Origin: Bacteroidales bacterium
GTDB taxonomy: Bacteria; Bacteroidota; Bacteroidia; Bacteroidales; P3
Assembly: GCA_017646685.1 (NCBI GenBank)
Contig: JAGCLZ010000144.1
Coordinates: 1 to 39,548, forward strand
Reading direction: 5' to 3'
Length of the DNA: 39,548 bases
The notes beneath the pieces were generated by a model. That model was not told the origin of the DNA. It did not search any database and was given only the letters and a program-made list of their open reading frames with translations. Shown here in pieces: positions 16,494 to 25,100 of the stretch. The position numbers were made by a program, and so were the translations under genes. Positions within the stretch are counted from its first letter, which is position 1. The number at the start of each line of letters is the position of its first letter.

Positions 16494-18593
16494 TTATTTC
16501 TTCAACCATTTATCAAACCAATCAATAAAGTTTCTGTGCCACAATACACTATTTTGAGGTTGTAACACCCAGTGGTTTTCATCGGGGAAGTATAAGTATC
16601 TAGCAGGTACACCTCTAAGAACGGCAGCATTATAAGCAGCCATACCTTGCGATGCCACTATGCGATAATCCAATTCTCCGTGAATTACACATATAGGAGT
16701 ATTCCAGTTTTGGATAAACTTGTGTGGAGAGTTTGCATAGCTACGTTGAGCAGTTGCATTGTTCTTATCCCAATACGGACCACCCAAATCCCAATTTACA
16801 AACCACATTTCTTCGGTTTCGCAATATTGTTGTTCTAGATTGAACATACCATTATGAGCCAAGAATGCTTTAAAGCGATTTTGATGATTACCGGCCAACC
16901 AGTATACAGAGAAAGCACCATAGCTAGCACCACATGCTCCTACTCGGTTTTCATCTATACTTGGGTGTTCCTTAGCAATAACATCGTAGGCTTGCATATA
17001 GTCCTTCATATTTTGTCCACCATAGTCTCCACTAATTTGCTCATTCCATTTAGTACCAAACCCTGGAACACCATGACGGTTAGGGGCTATAACAAAATAA
17101 CCAGCACCAGACATCAATTGGAAGTTCCAACGTGTTGACCAGAACTGGCTTACCATATCCTGTGGTCCACCTTGGCAGAAAAGTAATGCCGGATAGGTTT
17201 TAGTGCTATCGTAATTGTAAGGATAAACAACCCATACAAGCATATCTTCGCCGTTTGTAGTTTTTATCCAACGTTCTTCCACTTTACCCATATTCACTTT
17301 ACTTAGCACATCAGTATTTATAGCCGATATTTGTTTTCCTTGAGCCTTTTCACCATTAGCATCATAAACAAATATTTCGGCAGGATGCGACATCGAGACT
17401 TCTTGAGTATAAATTTTGTCATCTTTCAGTTCGTAAGCATTTATATCGTGTAAGTCTTTGGTTACTTGTCTAAAAGTTTGTCCTGCAAAGTTGTAAACAA
17501 ATATTTCTCTTGTTCCCATAAATGGGCTTATGAAATATATTTTACTATCGTCGTTACTCCAAGCATAGCTGTAGCATGTTTGGTCCAAATCGGCAGTAAG
17601 ATCTTTACGTTCCTTGCTTTCTATGTCGTATAGCATAATACGTTGTTTGTCCGATTCATACCCATCGTGTTCCATACTTTCCCATATAATGTATTTACCA
17701 TTATTAGAGAACACAGGGTTTTGATCATATCCCATTATACCGTCGCTAATGTTTTGCACGCTCTTGTCGGCTATATTATATAGGTATATGTCAGAGTTTG
17801 TGGAAAGAGCATATTCTTTGCCCACTTTTTTGCGGCAAGTGTATGCGATAGTTTTTCCATCGGGCGAAAAAGCTACTTGTTCCAATCCTCCCCACGGACG
17901 CATTGGACATTCAAAAGGTTCACCTTCCAATATGTCGGTTCCCGATACTATTTCACCGGCATTGAAGTCTGCAATATATATATGAGGGATTGCATCTACC
18001 CATTCGTCCCAATGACGATACATAAGGTCTTCATTTATACGACCTGTAGCATTAGGCAAGCCTTCATACAACTTAGCTATTTCACTGTCTTTCTCTTTTG
18101 ATATTGTGGCTGTATATATCACTTTCTGTTGGTCGGGCGAAAGTTTAAATCCTTCTATACCTCCAGGGATATTGGAAAGTTGTTTTTCGTTTTTACCATC
18201 AATTCCTATAGCAAATATTTGAGCACCATTGTCTGTTCCACGAGCAAATGCCAATTGACTATCAGTCAACCATACTGGATTAAATTCACTCTTTGCTGAT
18301 TGTGTTACTTGCTTGCAGTCGGTACCATCAGCGTTCATAACATAAAGTTCGGCATTACCTTTGTTTTTATCCAAATCATAGTAGGTAACAGTGTAGGCTA
18401 TTTTACTACCATCGGGCGACACTGTGGCTTCTCCCATCTTGCCCATACCCCACATTACTTCGGGAGTGAATTGACCATCATTGATGGTTACATCTGTTTT
18501 GCCGATTATCTCTTCGGCGGGGGTTGTTTGTTTTACCTTACAACCCGTCATCAGCATCAAAAACGATGCCAAACTAAGAAATACTTTTTTCAT
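16494..18593 (-). CDS. S9 family peptidase lipoprotein (DPP5/prolyl oligopeptidase type)
   Basis: 699 residues. The signal peptide ends in the lipobox M-T-G-C (Cys 18), predicting a membrane-anchored lipoprotein, probably periplasmic. Residues about 45-420 form a WD40/Tol-like beta-propeller with repeated SPDGxxIAYT strands. The C-terminal alpha/beta hydrolase has the nucleophile Ser557 in G-A-S-Y-G, Asp642 in GELDYRI and His674 in DENHW. This matches S9 dipeptidyl peptidases such as DPP5, which release dipeptides during peptide uptake in asaccharolytic Bacteroidales. Substrate preference is inferred only from family. Its promoter and terminator make it a single-gene unit. Confidence 0.9.
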   Translation of the reverse strand: MKKVFLSLASFLMLMTGCKVKQTTPAEEIIGKTDVTINDGQFTPEVMWGMGKMGEATVSPDGSKIAYTVTYYDLDKNKGNAELYVMNADGTDCKQVTQSAKSEFNPVWLTDSQLAFARGTDNGAQIFAIGIDGKNEKQLSNIPGGIEGFKLSPDQQKVIYTATISKEKDSEIAKLYEGLPNATGRINEDLMYRHWDEWVDAIPHIYIADFNAGEIVSGTDILEGEPFECPMRPWGGLEQVAFSPDGKTIAYTCRKKVGKEYALSTNSDIYLYNIADKSVQNISDGIMGYDQNPVFSNNGKYIIWESMEHDGYESDKQRIMLYDIESKERKDLTADLDQTCYSYAWSNDDSKIYFISPFMGTREIFVYNFAGQTFRQVTKDLHDINAYELKDDKIYTQEVSMSHPAEIFVYDANGEKAQGKQISAINTDVLSKVNMGKVEERWIKTTNGEDMLVWVVYPYNYDSTKTYPALLFCQGGPQDMVSQFWSTRWNFQLMSGAGYFVIAPNRHGVPGFGTKWNEQISGDYGGQNMKDYMQAYDVIAKEHPSIDENRVGACGASYGAFSVYWLAGNHQNRFKAFLAHNGMFNLEQQYCETEEMWFVNWDLGGPYWDKNNATAQRSYANSPHKFIQNWNTPICVIHGELDYRIVASQGMAAYNAAVLRGVPARYLYFPDENHWVLQPQNSVLWHRNFIDWFDKWLKK

Positions 18594-18670
18594 GTATATT
18601 CAATATTAATTATTTATATTCAACATAATACAGTTGACAAAAACAATATCTTTCATTGCCAACTGAGATG

Positions 18671-18678
18671 CAAAAATA
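18671..18678 (-). promoter_or_regulatory. Bacteroidota -7 promoter element of the S9 peptidase gene
   Basis: The minus strand reads TATTTTTG 78 bases upstream of the ATG. A hairpin TATAGGTTC/GAACCTATA lies 50 bases further upstream (about 18725-18744). Confidence 0.5.
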
Positions 18679-18741
18679 CGTTTTTTTTCGAGAAAAAAAA
18701 CATATTTGAAAAAGAATTATTGTCTATAGGTTCGGAACCTA

Positions 18742-18780
18742 TAAAAAAAGACTCCCAATAAATAAATATCAGGAGCCCTA
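18742..18780 (-). terminator. Possible terminator of the rpsF-rpsR-rplI operon
   Basis: On the minus strand, CTCC and GGGAG arms about 15 bases apart are followed by seven T. The stem is short and includes a wobble pair, so this is tentative. The position 45-80 bases after the rplI stop is right. Confidence 0.45.
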
Positions 18781-18824
18781 ACCTAAAAAATTGTACTATG
18801 AAAAAGAAAATATTAAGCATGTGC

Positions 18825-19274
18825 CTATTCAGCAAATACTTCTACATTAATTTCAGCTTTTATATCTTTGTGGATGTTTACCACTACCGAATATGTTCCT
18901 ACTTCTTTTATTTTCAAACCATCAACAAGAATTTTGCGACGGTCGATGTCATAGTTGTGTTGTTCTTTCAAAGCTTCAGCAACTTGAATATTGTTTACCG
19001 AGCCAAAGATTTGTCCGTTAGCACCGGCTTTAGCAGCTACACGGATTGATTTTCCTTGCAATGCAGCTTGAAGAGTTTCAGCTTCTTTGCGTATTTTTTC
19101 TTCTTTAAATGCGCGTTGACGCATGTTTTCTTCGTGAATCTTCTTGTTTGTAGGAGTAGCCATAACAGCATATCCCATTGGAAGAAGGTAATTGTTTGCG
19201 TAACCATTTTTTACAGTTACGATATCGTCTTTATATCCTAAATTAAGAACGTCTTGTTTTAATATTATTTCCAT
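18825..19274 (-). CDS. rplI: 50S ribosomal protein L9
   Basis: 149 residues, standard length. L9 binds 23S rRNA domain V near the L1 stalk. The N-terminal domain MEIILKQDVLNLGYKDDIVT-VKNGYANNYLLP matches the family. A charged central helix (KIHEENMRQRAFKEEKIRKEAE) joins it to the C-terminal domain containing GANGQIFGSVNNIQVAEAL. It is the last gene of the rpsF-rpsR-rplI operon, 18 bases after rpsR. Confidence 0.97.
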   Translation of the reverse strand: MEIILKQDVLNLGYKDDIVTVKNGYANNYLLPMGYAVMATPTNKKIHEENMRQRAFKEEKIRKEAETLQAALQGKSIRVAAKAGANGQIFGSVNNIQVAEALKEQHNYDIDRRKILVDGLKIKEVGTYSVVVNIHKDIKAEINVEVFAE

Positions 19275-19292
19275 TAATTCTTCCTCCTAATA

Positions 19293-19559
19293 TTATTTTA
19301 AACAGTCAGCTACGTAAGGCATCAAAGCCAAATGGCGAGCTCTTTTTACAGCTTGCGATACTTTCTTTTGATATTTGTTTGATGTACCAGTAATTCTTCT
19401 AGGAAGTATTTTTCCTTGTTCGTTTACAAACTTCAAAAGGAAGTCAGCATCTTTATAATCAATGTATTTGATTCCTAATTTTTTGAATCTACAATATTTT
19501 TTGCGTTGAGTTTCAACAGCAATCGGGGTCAAATATTTTATTTCAGTTTCGTTAGCCAT
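19293..19559 (-). CDS. rpsR: 30S ribosomal protein S18
   Basis: 88 residues. The S18 core [20 protein letters not shown] and [20 protein letters not shown] is present, followed by the C-terminal [15 protein letters not shown]18 forms a heterodimer with S6 on 16S rRNA. It lies between rpsF and rplI with 13- and 18-base gaps, the usual order in Bacteroidota, with no ssb or priB gene between. Confidence 0.97.
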   Translation of the reverse strand: MANETEIKYLTPIAVETQRKKYCRFKKLGIKYIDYKDADFLLKFVNEQGKILPRRITGTSNKYQKKVSQAVKRARHLALMPYVADCLK

Positions 19560-19572
19560 CTCTTAATTCGAT

Positions 19573-19923
19573 TTATTGTTCAACATTTTGTTCTTTTTTG
19601 GCATTACGTTTCTTTTCGTTGTATGCTACTGCATGTTTATCCAACGATACTGTTAGGAAGCGCAATAAACGTTCGTCACGTTTGTAAGCAGTTTCCAATT
19701 CAGCAATAACGTTACCTTCTGCCTTAAATTCTATCAAATAGTAGAATCCGGTTGTTTTTTTCTTAATGGGGTAAGCTAACTTTTTCATTCCCCAATTGTT
19801 CGAAAAGATGATCTCTGCACCTTTTGATTCCAAGAAGTCGTGATACTTCTTTACCGTTTCCTTCATCTGTTCATCAGACAAAACGGGAGTCATAATGAAA
19901 ACGGTTTCGTATTGTTTTACCAT
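19573..19923 (-). CDS. rpsF: 30S ribosomal protein S6
   Basis: 116 residues. The start MVKQYETVFIMTPVLSDEQM and the NWGMKKLAYPIKKKTTGFYYL strand are typical of S6. It heads the operon; a TAATTTTG element lies upstream on the minus strand at 19961-19968. The tail KKRNAKKEQNVEQ is charged and unstructured. Confidence 0.97.
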   Translation of the reverse strand: MVKQYETVFIMTPVLSDEQMKETVKKYHDFLESKGAEIIFSNNWGMKKLAYPIKKKTTGFYYLIEFKAEGNVIAELETAYKRDERLLRFLTVSLDKHAVAYNEKKRNAKKEQNVEQ

Positions 19924-19960
19924 AATCTGTTATATATTTTTATTGTGTAATTTGAGTTTG

Positions 19961-19968
19961 CAAAATTA
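19961..19968 (-). promoter_or_regulatory. Bacteroidota -7 promoter element of the rpsF operon
   Basis: The minus strand reads TAATTTTG 37 bases upstream of the rpsF ATG. No -33 TTTG is clear at the expected distance. Confidence 0.6.
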
Positions 19969-20194
19969 CTACTTTTTTCTCAATTACATATAGTTTTCTC
20001 AATGTTTTTTTTCCATATCACATATATACCTAAATATCAATATTCAATATCATATATTGAATTTACCATATCACGCTTCTGACACATTTATTCCTATACT
20101 TTTCTATCTCTTTTTGTTCGTTTTTACCGCCTAAAATCACAAATTATTATGTGCAAATCCATTTTTTTTAATCTACACTATCTATAGTTTCATA

Positions 20195-20779
20195 CTACAT
20201 TACAATACGCACATCGATGGATATACCTGATTCCTTTTCCGGCATAATTCCACGTTTCAAAGAGTCCATCAGCTGCATCATTTGCGGGGGCGATATGGGC
20301 TTTTCACTTTTTATCGTTACTGTTTCGTAGCCTTGTTTGCCCAATATTATTGTCACCCTCTCGGTGCTATAAACGTCGAAACTGCCGGCAATACCGTTGT
20401 ACAATCCATTGCGGATGGTTTTGATCTCAAAGTCCGCAACATCGCCTCGACGTGGCAAATCCTTGACCGGCATGTGTATACACCCCACGCTATCGGTGGT
20501 AAGCTCCAATGCCAACCGGGTTTCAGAGCCTTTGAAAAAAACGGTGCAAACAACGGGTGAATGGTTGTTGGAGTTTAAAACACGAATAGCTACAGCTTCA
20601 TTCTCTTCTATTTGCTTGATGGTTTTATGCATATCAGCAGTGTCTATACTATCCATTGTTCGGGCTTCGGTGTAGTAATACGAGATTTCCGACAACACTT
20701 TTACCACTTCGTATTCCTGTCCATACAACACTGCCGAAAACGTTGCAAAAACCAATAATATCATTATACGTTTCATCAT
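20195..20779 (-). CDS. Exported protein of unknown function
   Basis: 194 residues. A signal peptide (MMKRIMILLVFATFSAVLYG, cleavage after about residue 20) predicts export. The mature part is mixed alpha/beta, with IRVLNSNNHSPVVCTVFFKG, then GCIHMPVKDLPRRGDVADF, then VTIILGKQGYETVTI. This order is reminiscent of carboxypeptidase-regulatory/CNA-B-like beta sandwiches, but no family is recognised with confidence. The start could be either of the two initial methionines. It follows a lipoprotein-like gene on the same strand after 44 bases, so the two may form a transcript. Confidence 0.7.
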   Translation of the reverse strand: MMKRIMILLVFATFSAVLYGQEYEVVKVLSEISYYYTEARTMDSIDTADMHKTIKQIEENEAVAIRVLNSNNHSPVVCTVFFKGSETRLALELTTDSVGCIHMPVKDLPRRGDVADFEIKTIRNGLYNGIAGSFDVYSTERVTIILGKQGYETVTIKSEKPISPPQMMQLMDSLKRGIMPEKESGISIDVRIVM

Positions 20780-20823
20780 AAGTTCAATTCTTTTATTATA
20801 AGTTACGTTTTTTCATTGGATTT

Positions 20824-21519
20824 TTACATTGGTATAAAGAAATCTATAGTACTAAATATTGGTACCAAAAAATAATGTGAAATTCTCCTGAAACCACAAC
20901 AACTTATACACCATTCATACTTAATGTTTTTCATAGAAAAGACCTCATTATTTATCGTCAAATCGTAAGAAACAAATAAAACCTTTGGCATCCTTTTTTT
21001 GTTTTTACTCACCTTTTCAATATCCAAACTCGGCCAAATATGCTTCTTTGGCAAATAATCACCATCCAAAATAAGAGTATATGGAAGCGTATCTACTTCT
21101 CCCGATTCTATTTTGTACTCCCCATTTTCATAAAAAAACAAATTCCAACCTGTAGTTGCTTGCAAAGTATCACCATTTCCATCGGTTATCACAAAACCAT
21201 TTAATATAATAGTATCGGCTGAATAGCTCTGCTTTTCTCTCAAAAAAGTTTCTATCTCTATTTCATAATGTATATCCTTCCCAACAAATACTGTTTTTAT
21301 ATTAGTTGAAGAATAATCCAAATCACTATTTACCAATAAGCTATCTGATGATAAAAATCTTGTATCATACCCATAAGCCGAAGCATACCCATAATTATTA
21401 AATGGCTCTGATTTCAATTCATACAAATAGGAACAATAGCCACAACTTTCGAAAAGTAAAACAATTAATACGCAGAAACAGAAATTTGCGAATCGGAAAT
21501 ATTTAGTTTTTGACTTCAT
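20824..21519 (-). CDS. Putative lipoprotein of unknown function
   Basis: 231 residues from the ATG at 21519. An in-frame extension of 115 codons exists upstream, but it runs through the palindrome array, and a promoter element (TACCTTTG at 21541-21548, minus strand) sits inside it, so the shorter start is chosen. The N-terminus (KYFRFANFCFCVLIVLLFES then C) is a hydrophobic signal ending in a weak lipobox. The rest is beta-rich with an internal Tyr/Gly-rich patch (NNYGYASAYGYD) and no recognised domain. It is probably in a transcript with the 194-residue exported protein downstream. Confidence 0.65.
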   Translation of the reverse strand: MKSKTKYFRFANFCFCVLIVLLFESCGYCSYLYELKSEPFNNYGYASAYGYDTRFLSSDSLLVNSDLDYSSTNIKTVFVGKDIHYEIEIETFLREKQSYSADTIILNGFVITDGNGDTLQATTGWNLFFYENGEYKIESGEVDTLPYTLILDGDYLPKKHIWPSLDIEKVSKNKKRMPKVLFVSYDLTINNEVFSMKNIKYEWCISCCGFRRISHYFLVPIFSTIDFFIPM

Positions 21520-21540
21520 ATTATTACATTTTTGATTTTG

Positions 21541-21548
21541 CAAAGGTA
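21541..21548 (-). promoter_or_regulatory. Bacteroidota -7 promoter element that decides the start of the lipoprotein gene
   Basis: The minus strand reads TACCTTTG 21 bases upstream of the ATG at 21519. A transcript starting here cannot encode the longer ORF. Confidence 0.55.
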
Positions 21549-21620
21549 CATATTTTTTTCCGATACAGACCGGTCGGCAACCGTGCAGTTTTATAAGCGT
21601 TGCAGGGCATCGGTTTTTGA

Positions 21621-21886
21621 CAGGCTTCGGAAGTGGTGGTTGCCCGTGTACTATTATAGTGGTTGCCGTTGTTCGAAAAGGGTGGTTGACCGCGTGCTGT
21701 AATGGTGGTCCGCAGATGGCATCTGCGACCATCGCAAATGCCATCTGCAAGGGTCGCAAATGCCATTTGCACATATTGCAAATAGCATTTGCAAACCACC
21801 TCCGCCGAACAACGGCAACCACCCTTTCCGAACAACGACCACCACCACTTCGGCACACGGGCAATCACCTTTTCCGAAGCAGCCTG
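21621..21886. repeat. Large inverted repeat enclosing a 22-base palindrome array (array 2)
   Basis: Four units start at 21712, 21734, 21756 and 21778, a period of exactly 22. Each has a 15-base near-palindrome (GCAGATGGCATCTGC, GCAAATGCCATCTGC, GCAAATGCCATTTGC, GCAAATAGCATTTGC) and a 7-base spacer. The flanks are about 90-base imperfect inverted repeats: CAGGCTTCGGAAGTGG and GGTTGCCGTTGTTCG on the left face CCGAAGCAGCCTG and CGAACAACGGCAACC on the right. It fills most of the gene-free stretch 21520-22187 and is GC-rich compared with its surroundings. Confidence 0.82.
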
Positions 21887-22176
21887 AAACAAACTGAAAA
21901 ACAAAGATATATCTATTCGGCAAATATTGCACAATTACATCGCCTTTCTTACGTAGCTGCATCGCATAGCTGTCGCATCGAAATCGGGAGGGAAATTTAG
22001 TAGCAAAGGCTGTTGACTTTTAAGCCTTCGCCACGGCCGGATAAAATAACAACGAACAACAAAAAACTTATCATCACTTAAGTTTTAATAACTTTATTGT
22101 TCATGTATGTGTTTATAGGGCAATAATGTATGCTTTTGTTCGTTAAAAGCATTATTTATTTGTAACAAACATAATA

Positions 22177-22184
22177 TAATTTTG
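22177..22184 (+). promoter_or_regulatory. Possible -7 element immediately before the 1526-residue ORF
   Basis: TAATTTTG ends three bases before the ATG at 22188. If used, the message would be almost leaderless. TTTG at 22159-22162 is only 14 bases upstream, shorter than the usual spacing, so this is weak. Confidence 0.3.
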
Positions 22185-22187
22185 GCA

Positions 22188-25100
22188 ATGAATTTAAAAC
22201 GGCTTATTATTGCGATACCTTTCTTGGTATCATTTCTATGGGTGAATGGGCAAAAAGCCACCACAACATTCACGGCCGCCAATTATATTGGCGAAGTATC
22301 TGATTTTTTGGACAAAAACAAAGGGAGTTCGAGAGAACAAATAGCAGCCAACGAAAATATGCTTAAGCTATATACTCCTATTTGGACCGACTATAGCAAG
22401 GAAAACAAAGAACTTATTGTGGCTATTTCCAACCAGTTGGTAAAACTAAAGGTGCGTCAACAACCCGATTTTTACAAGTTTGTGGAAACACAAATCGTGT
22501 TTAAAAATTCGTCGCAAACCGAAAAGAGTTTCGACAATTGGGTGCAAGGACTGGACTTGATACTGAAAAAGAAACGCAAGCTCAGAGATTTTAACGACTT
22601 TATTACTTACACATCAACATTGTTGACCAATAACGTACTTACCGATTTCCGTGGCTCGAAGTGGGAGTTTCCCGAAGGAACACCTTTTTCATTCGACATT
22701 ATAAACGAACGTATTGCGGTGCGTTTCAACACTCCGTTTGAGCTCTTTTATAATTCGGACAAGGACGGTGGCACTATAGTAGGCACAAAGGGTGTATACT
22801 ATCCGTTGGACTACGAGTGGGTAGGTACCGGAGGTAAAATTGATTGGGCACGCACAGGGCTGTCCAGTGCTCAGGTATGGGCCACATTGTCAAACTATAC
22901 TGCCAACACAAAGTTCCCAAAATTTGAGGCCGACTCGGTGCAATTTATGAACAAAAAATACCTCAAAGAGCCGGTTATCGGACGCTTGGAAGAGCATGTG
23001 GTAAACAAAATGCCACCCGAGAAATATAATTTTCCCAAATTCCGCTCGTACAAAAAAGACTATATCCTTCCGGGAATAATGCCTAACGTCGATTACAAAG
23101 GCAGCTTTATGATGAACGGTTCCAAGTTTATAACATCCGATAGCAAAAACCCTGCCACTCTGATATTCTACCGTAATGATAAGCCTTTTGTGGTAGCTTC
23201 GGCATACAAGTTCTTGCTTACTCCGGAAAAGGCTGTAAGCGATATAGCAGACATTACTATATACATCGATGGCGATTCGATATTCAACTCCGGCGTGGCT
23301 CTTAGCTATGTGGTGGGCGACAAAAAACTTTCGCTTATCAATAGTAGCAAACGTAACTATTACAGTCCCTACACCAATACCTATCACAACCTGGATATGT
23401 ACTGCGAAAATATAACTTGGAATATTTCGGACGACAGATTGGAGATTTCCATGATTCGCCAACAAGGTACACAATCCTACTCGTCGTTCGAATCGGCCGA
23501 CTACTATTCGCTACAAAAGTATTTAAACCTTCAAGGTATAGACCAGATAAGCCCGTTGCAACGAGTATATAGATATATGAAAAACCGCAAAAGCAACGAA
23601 TTTTATATCGACGAATTTGCTCGCGACATAAAAATGGATATTATGCAAGCCAAACTGATGATTCATACCTTGGCCAAAGGCGGACTGCTTACCTTCAACG
23701 AAGGCGAAGGCCGCGTGTATGTAAAAGACAAATTGCCAATATACAGTCGTGCATACGCAAAATCGCCAAAAGTGGACTACGATGCCTTGATTTTGCACTC
23801 CGAAACTATGAGTAGCGAAAACGCAATATTGGATCTTAAAACCAACGACCTTGCCATGAAGGGTGTAAAAAAATTGGTTGTTAGCGACACACACCAAGTG
23901 GCAATATATCCAAAGAACGGAGACATTGTGGTAAAGAAAAACAGAAATATAATATTCGACGGGCTTATCAATGCCGGCCGATTTGTTATGCACGTTTCGG
24001 ATGCCAATTTCAGCTACGATACGTTCAAGCTAACATTGCCACAGATAGACTCGATGATGTTCTATGTAAAATCATTTACCGACAAACGTCCCGATGCACC
24101 GCTAGAACTAGTTCGTACGCCTATCCACGACCTCCAAGCCGAAATACTTATCGACGAGCCTAACAACAAATCTAGCTTGAGAAAGATAATGGGCTACCCA
24201 ATAATCAGAAGTTTGAAGGACTGCTATGCCTACTACGAAAGTCCGTACATACGCAACGGCGCCTACAAACGCGACAAATTCCATTTCATTATCAAACCTT
24301 TTACACTCAGAAATATGATGACCTTCGAAACCGACAGCGTAATACTTGACGGTACATTGGTATCGGCCGGAATATTCCCCGACATCAACGAACCATTGAT
24401 AGTACGAAAGGACTATTCGCTAGGTTTTGTTATGAACACACCCGAAAGCGGACTACCGGCATACGGTGGCAAAGGCCAATACAAAAACATTATCGACTTG
24501 AGCAATAAAGGCTTGCTGGGTGAAGGGGATTTGGAATACCTATCGTCAGTAACACGTGCTAGCAGAGACAACATGGTGTTTATGCCCGACTCTATGGTGG
24601 CTATCACAGACACCTTCTATATAACCGAATGTGCCAGCACTCCCGATGCTCAAGCTGGCCGAATTGATGTAAAATGGATGCCATATCAAGATGAAATGTT
24701 TGCTACCAGCCGAAACACTCCGTTTACTTTATACAGAGGCGAAACTAAGTTCCGCGGCCAATTGGTGCTACGTCCTGCCGGATTGCAAGGTGGTGGAAGT
24801 GCCGTTATCAGAGATGCTGAACTTTATGCCGATGTTTTCGATATGAAACCTCGAAACATGACTTCCAACGTATCGGAGTTTAAACTCAAATCCGAACTTT
24901 ACGACAGTGTAGCCTTCTTGGCAACGGATGTGAAATCCGATATCGACTTTGACAAACAAATAGGCACATTCATGTCCAACAAAGGTATCGACTGCATACC
25001 GCTAAACATAGTAGAATACCTGGCATGTATCGACAAATTTGTTTGGGACATGAACAAAAAGGAATTGGCGCTACAAAACAGCAAAAGCAACACCGCACAA

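Noticed and set aside
21520..21864. N-terminal extension of the lipoprotein gene through array 2
   Set aside because: The extension is low-complexity sequence from the inverted repeat. A TACCTTTG promoter lies inside it and a good signal sequence starts at 21519.
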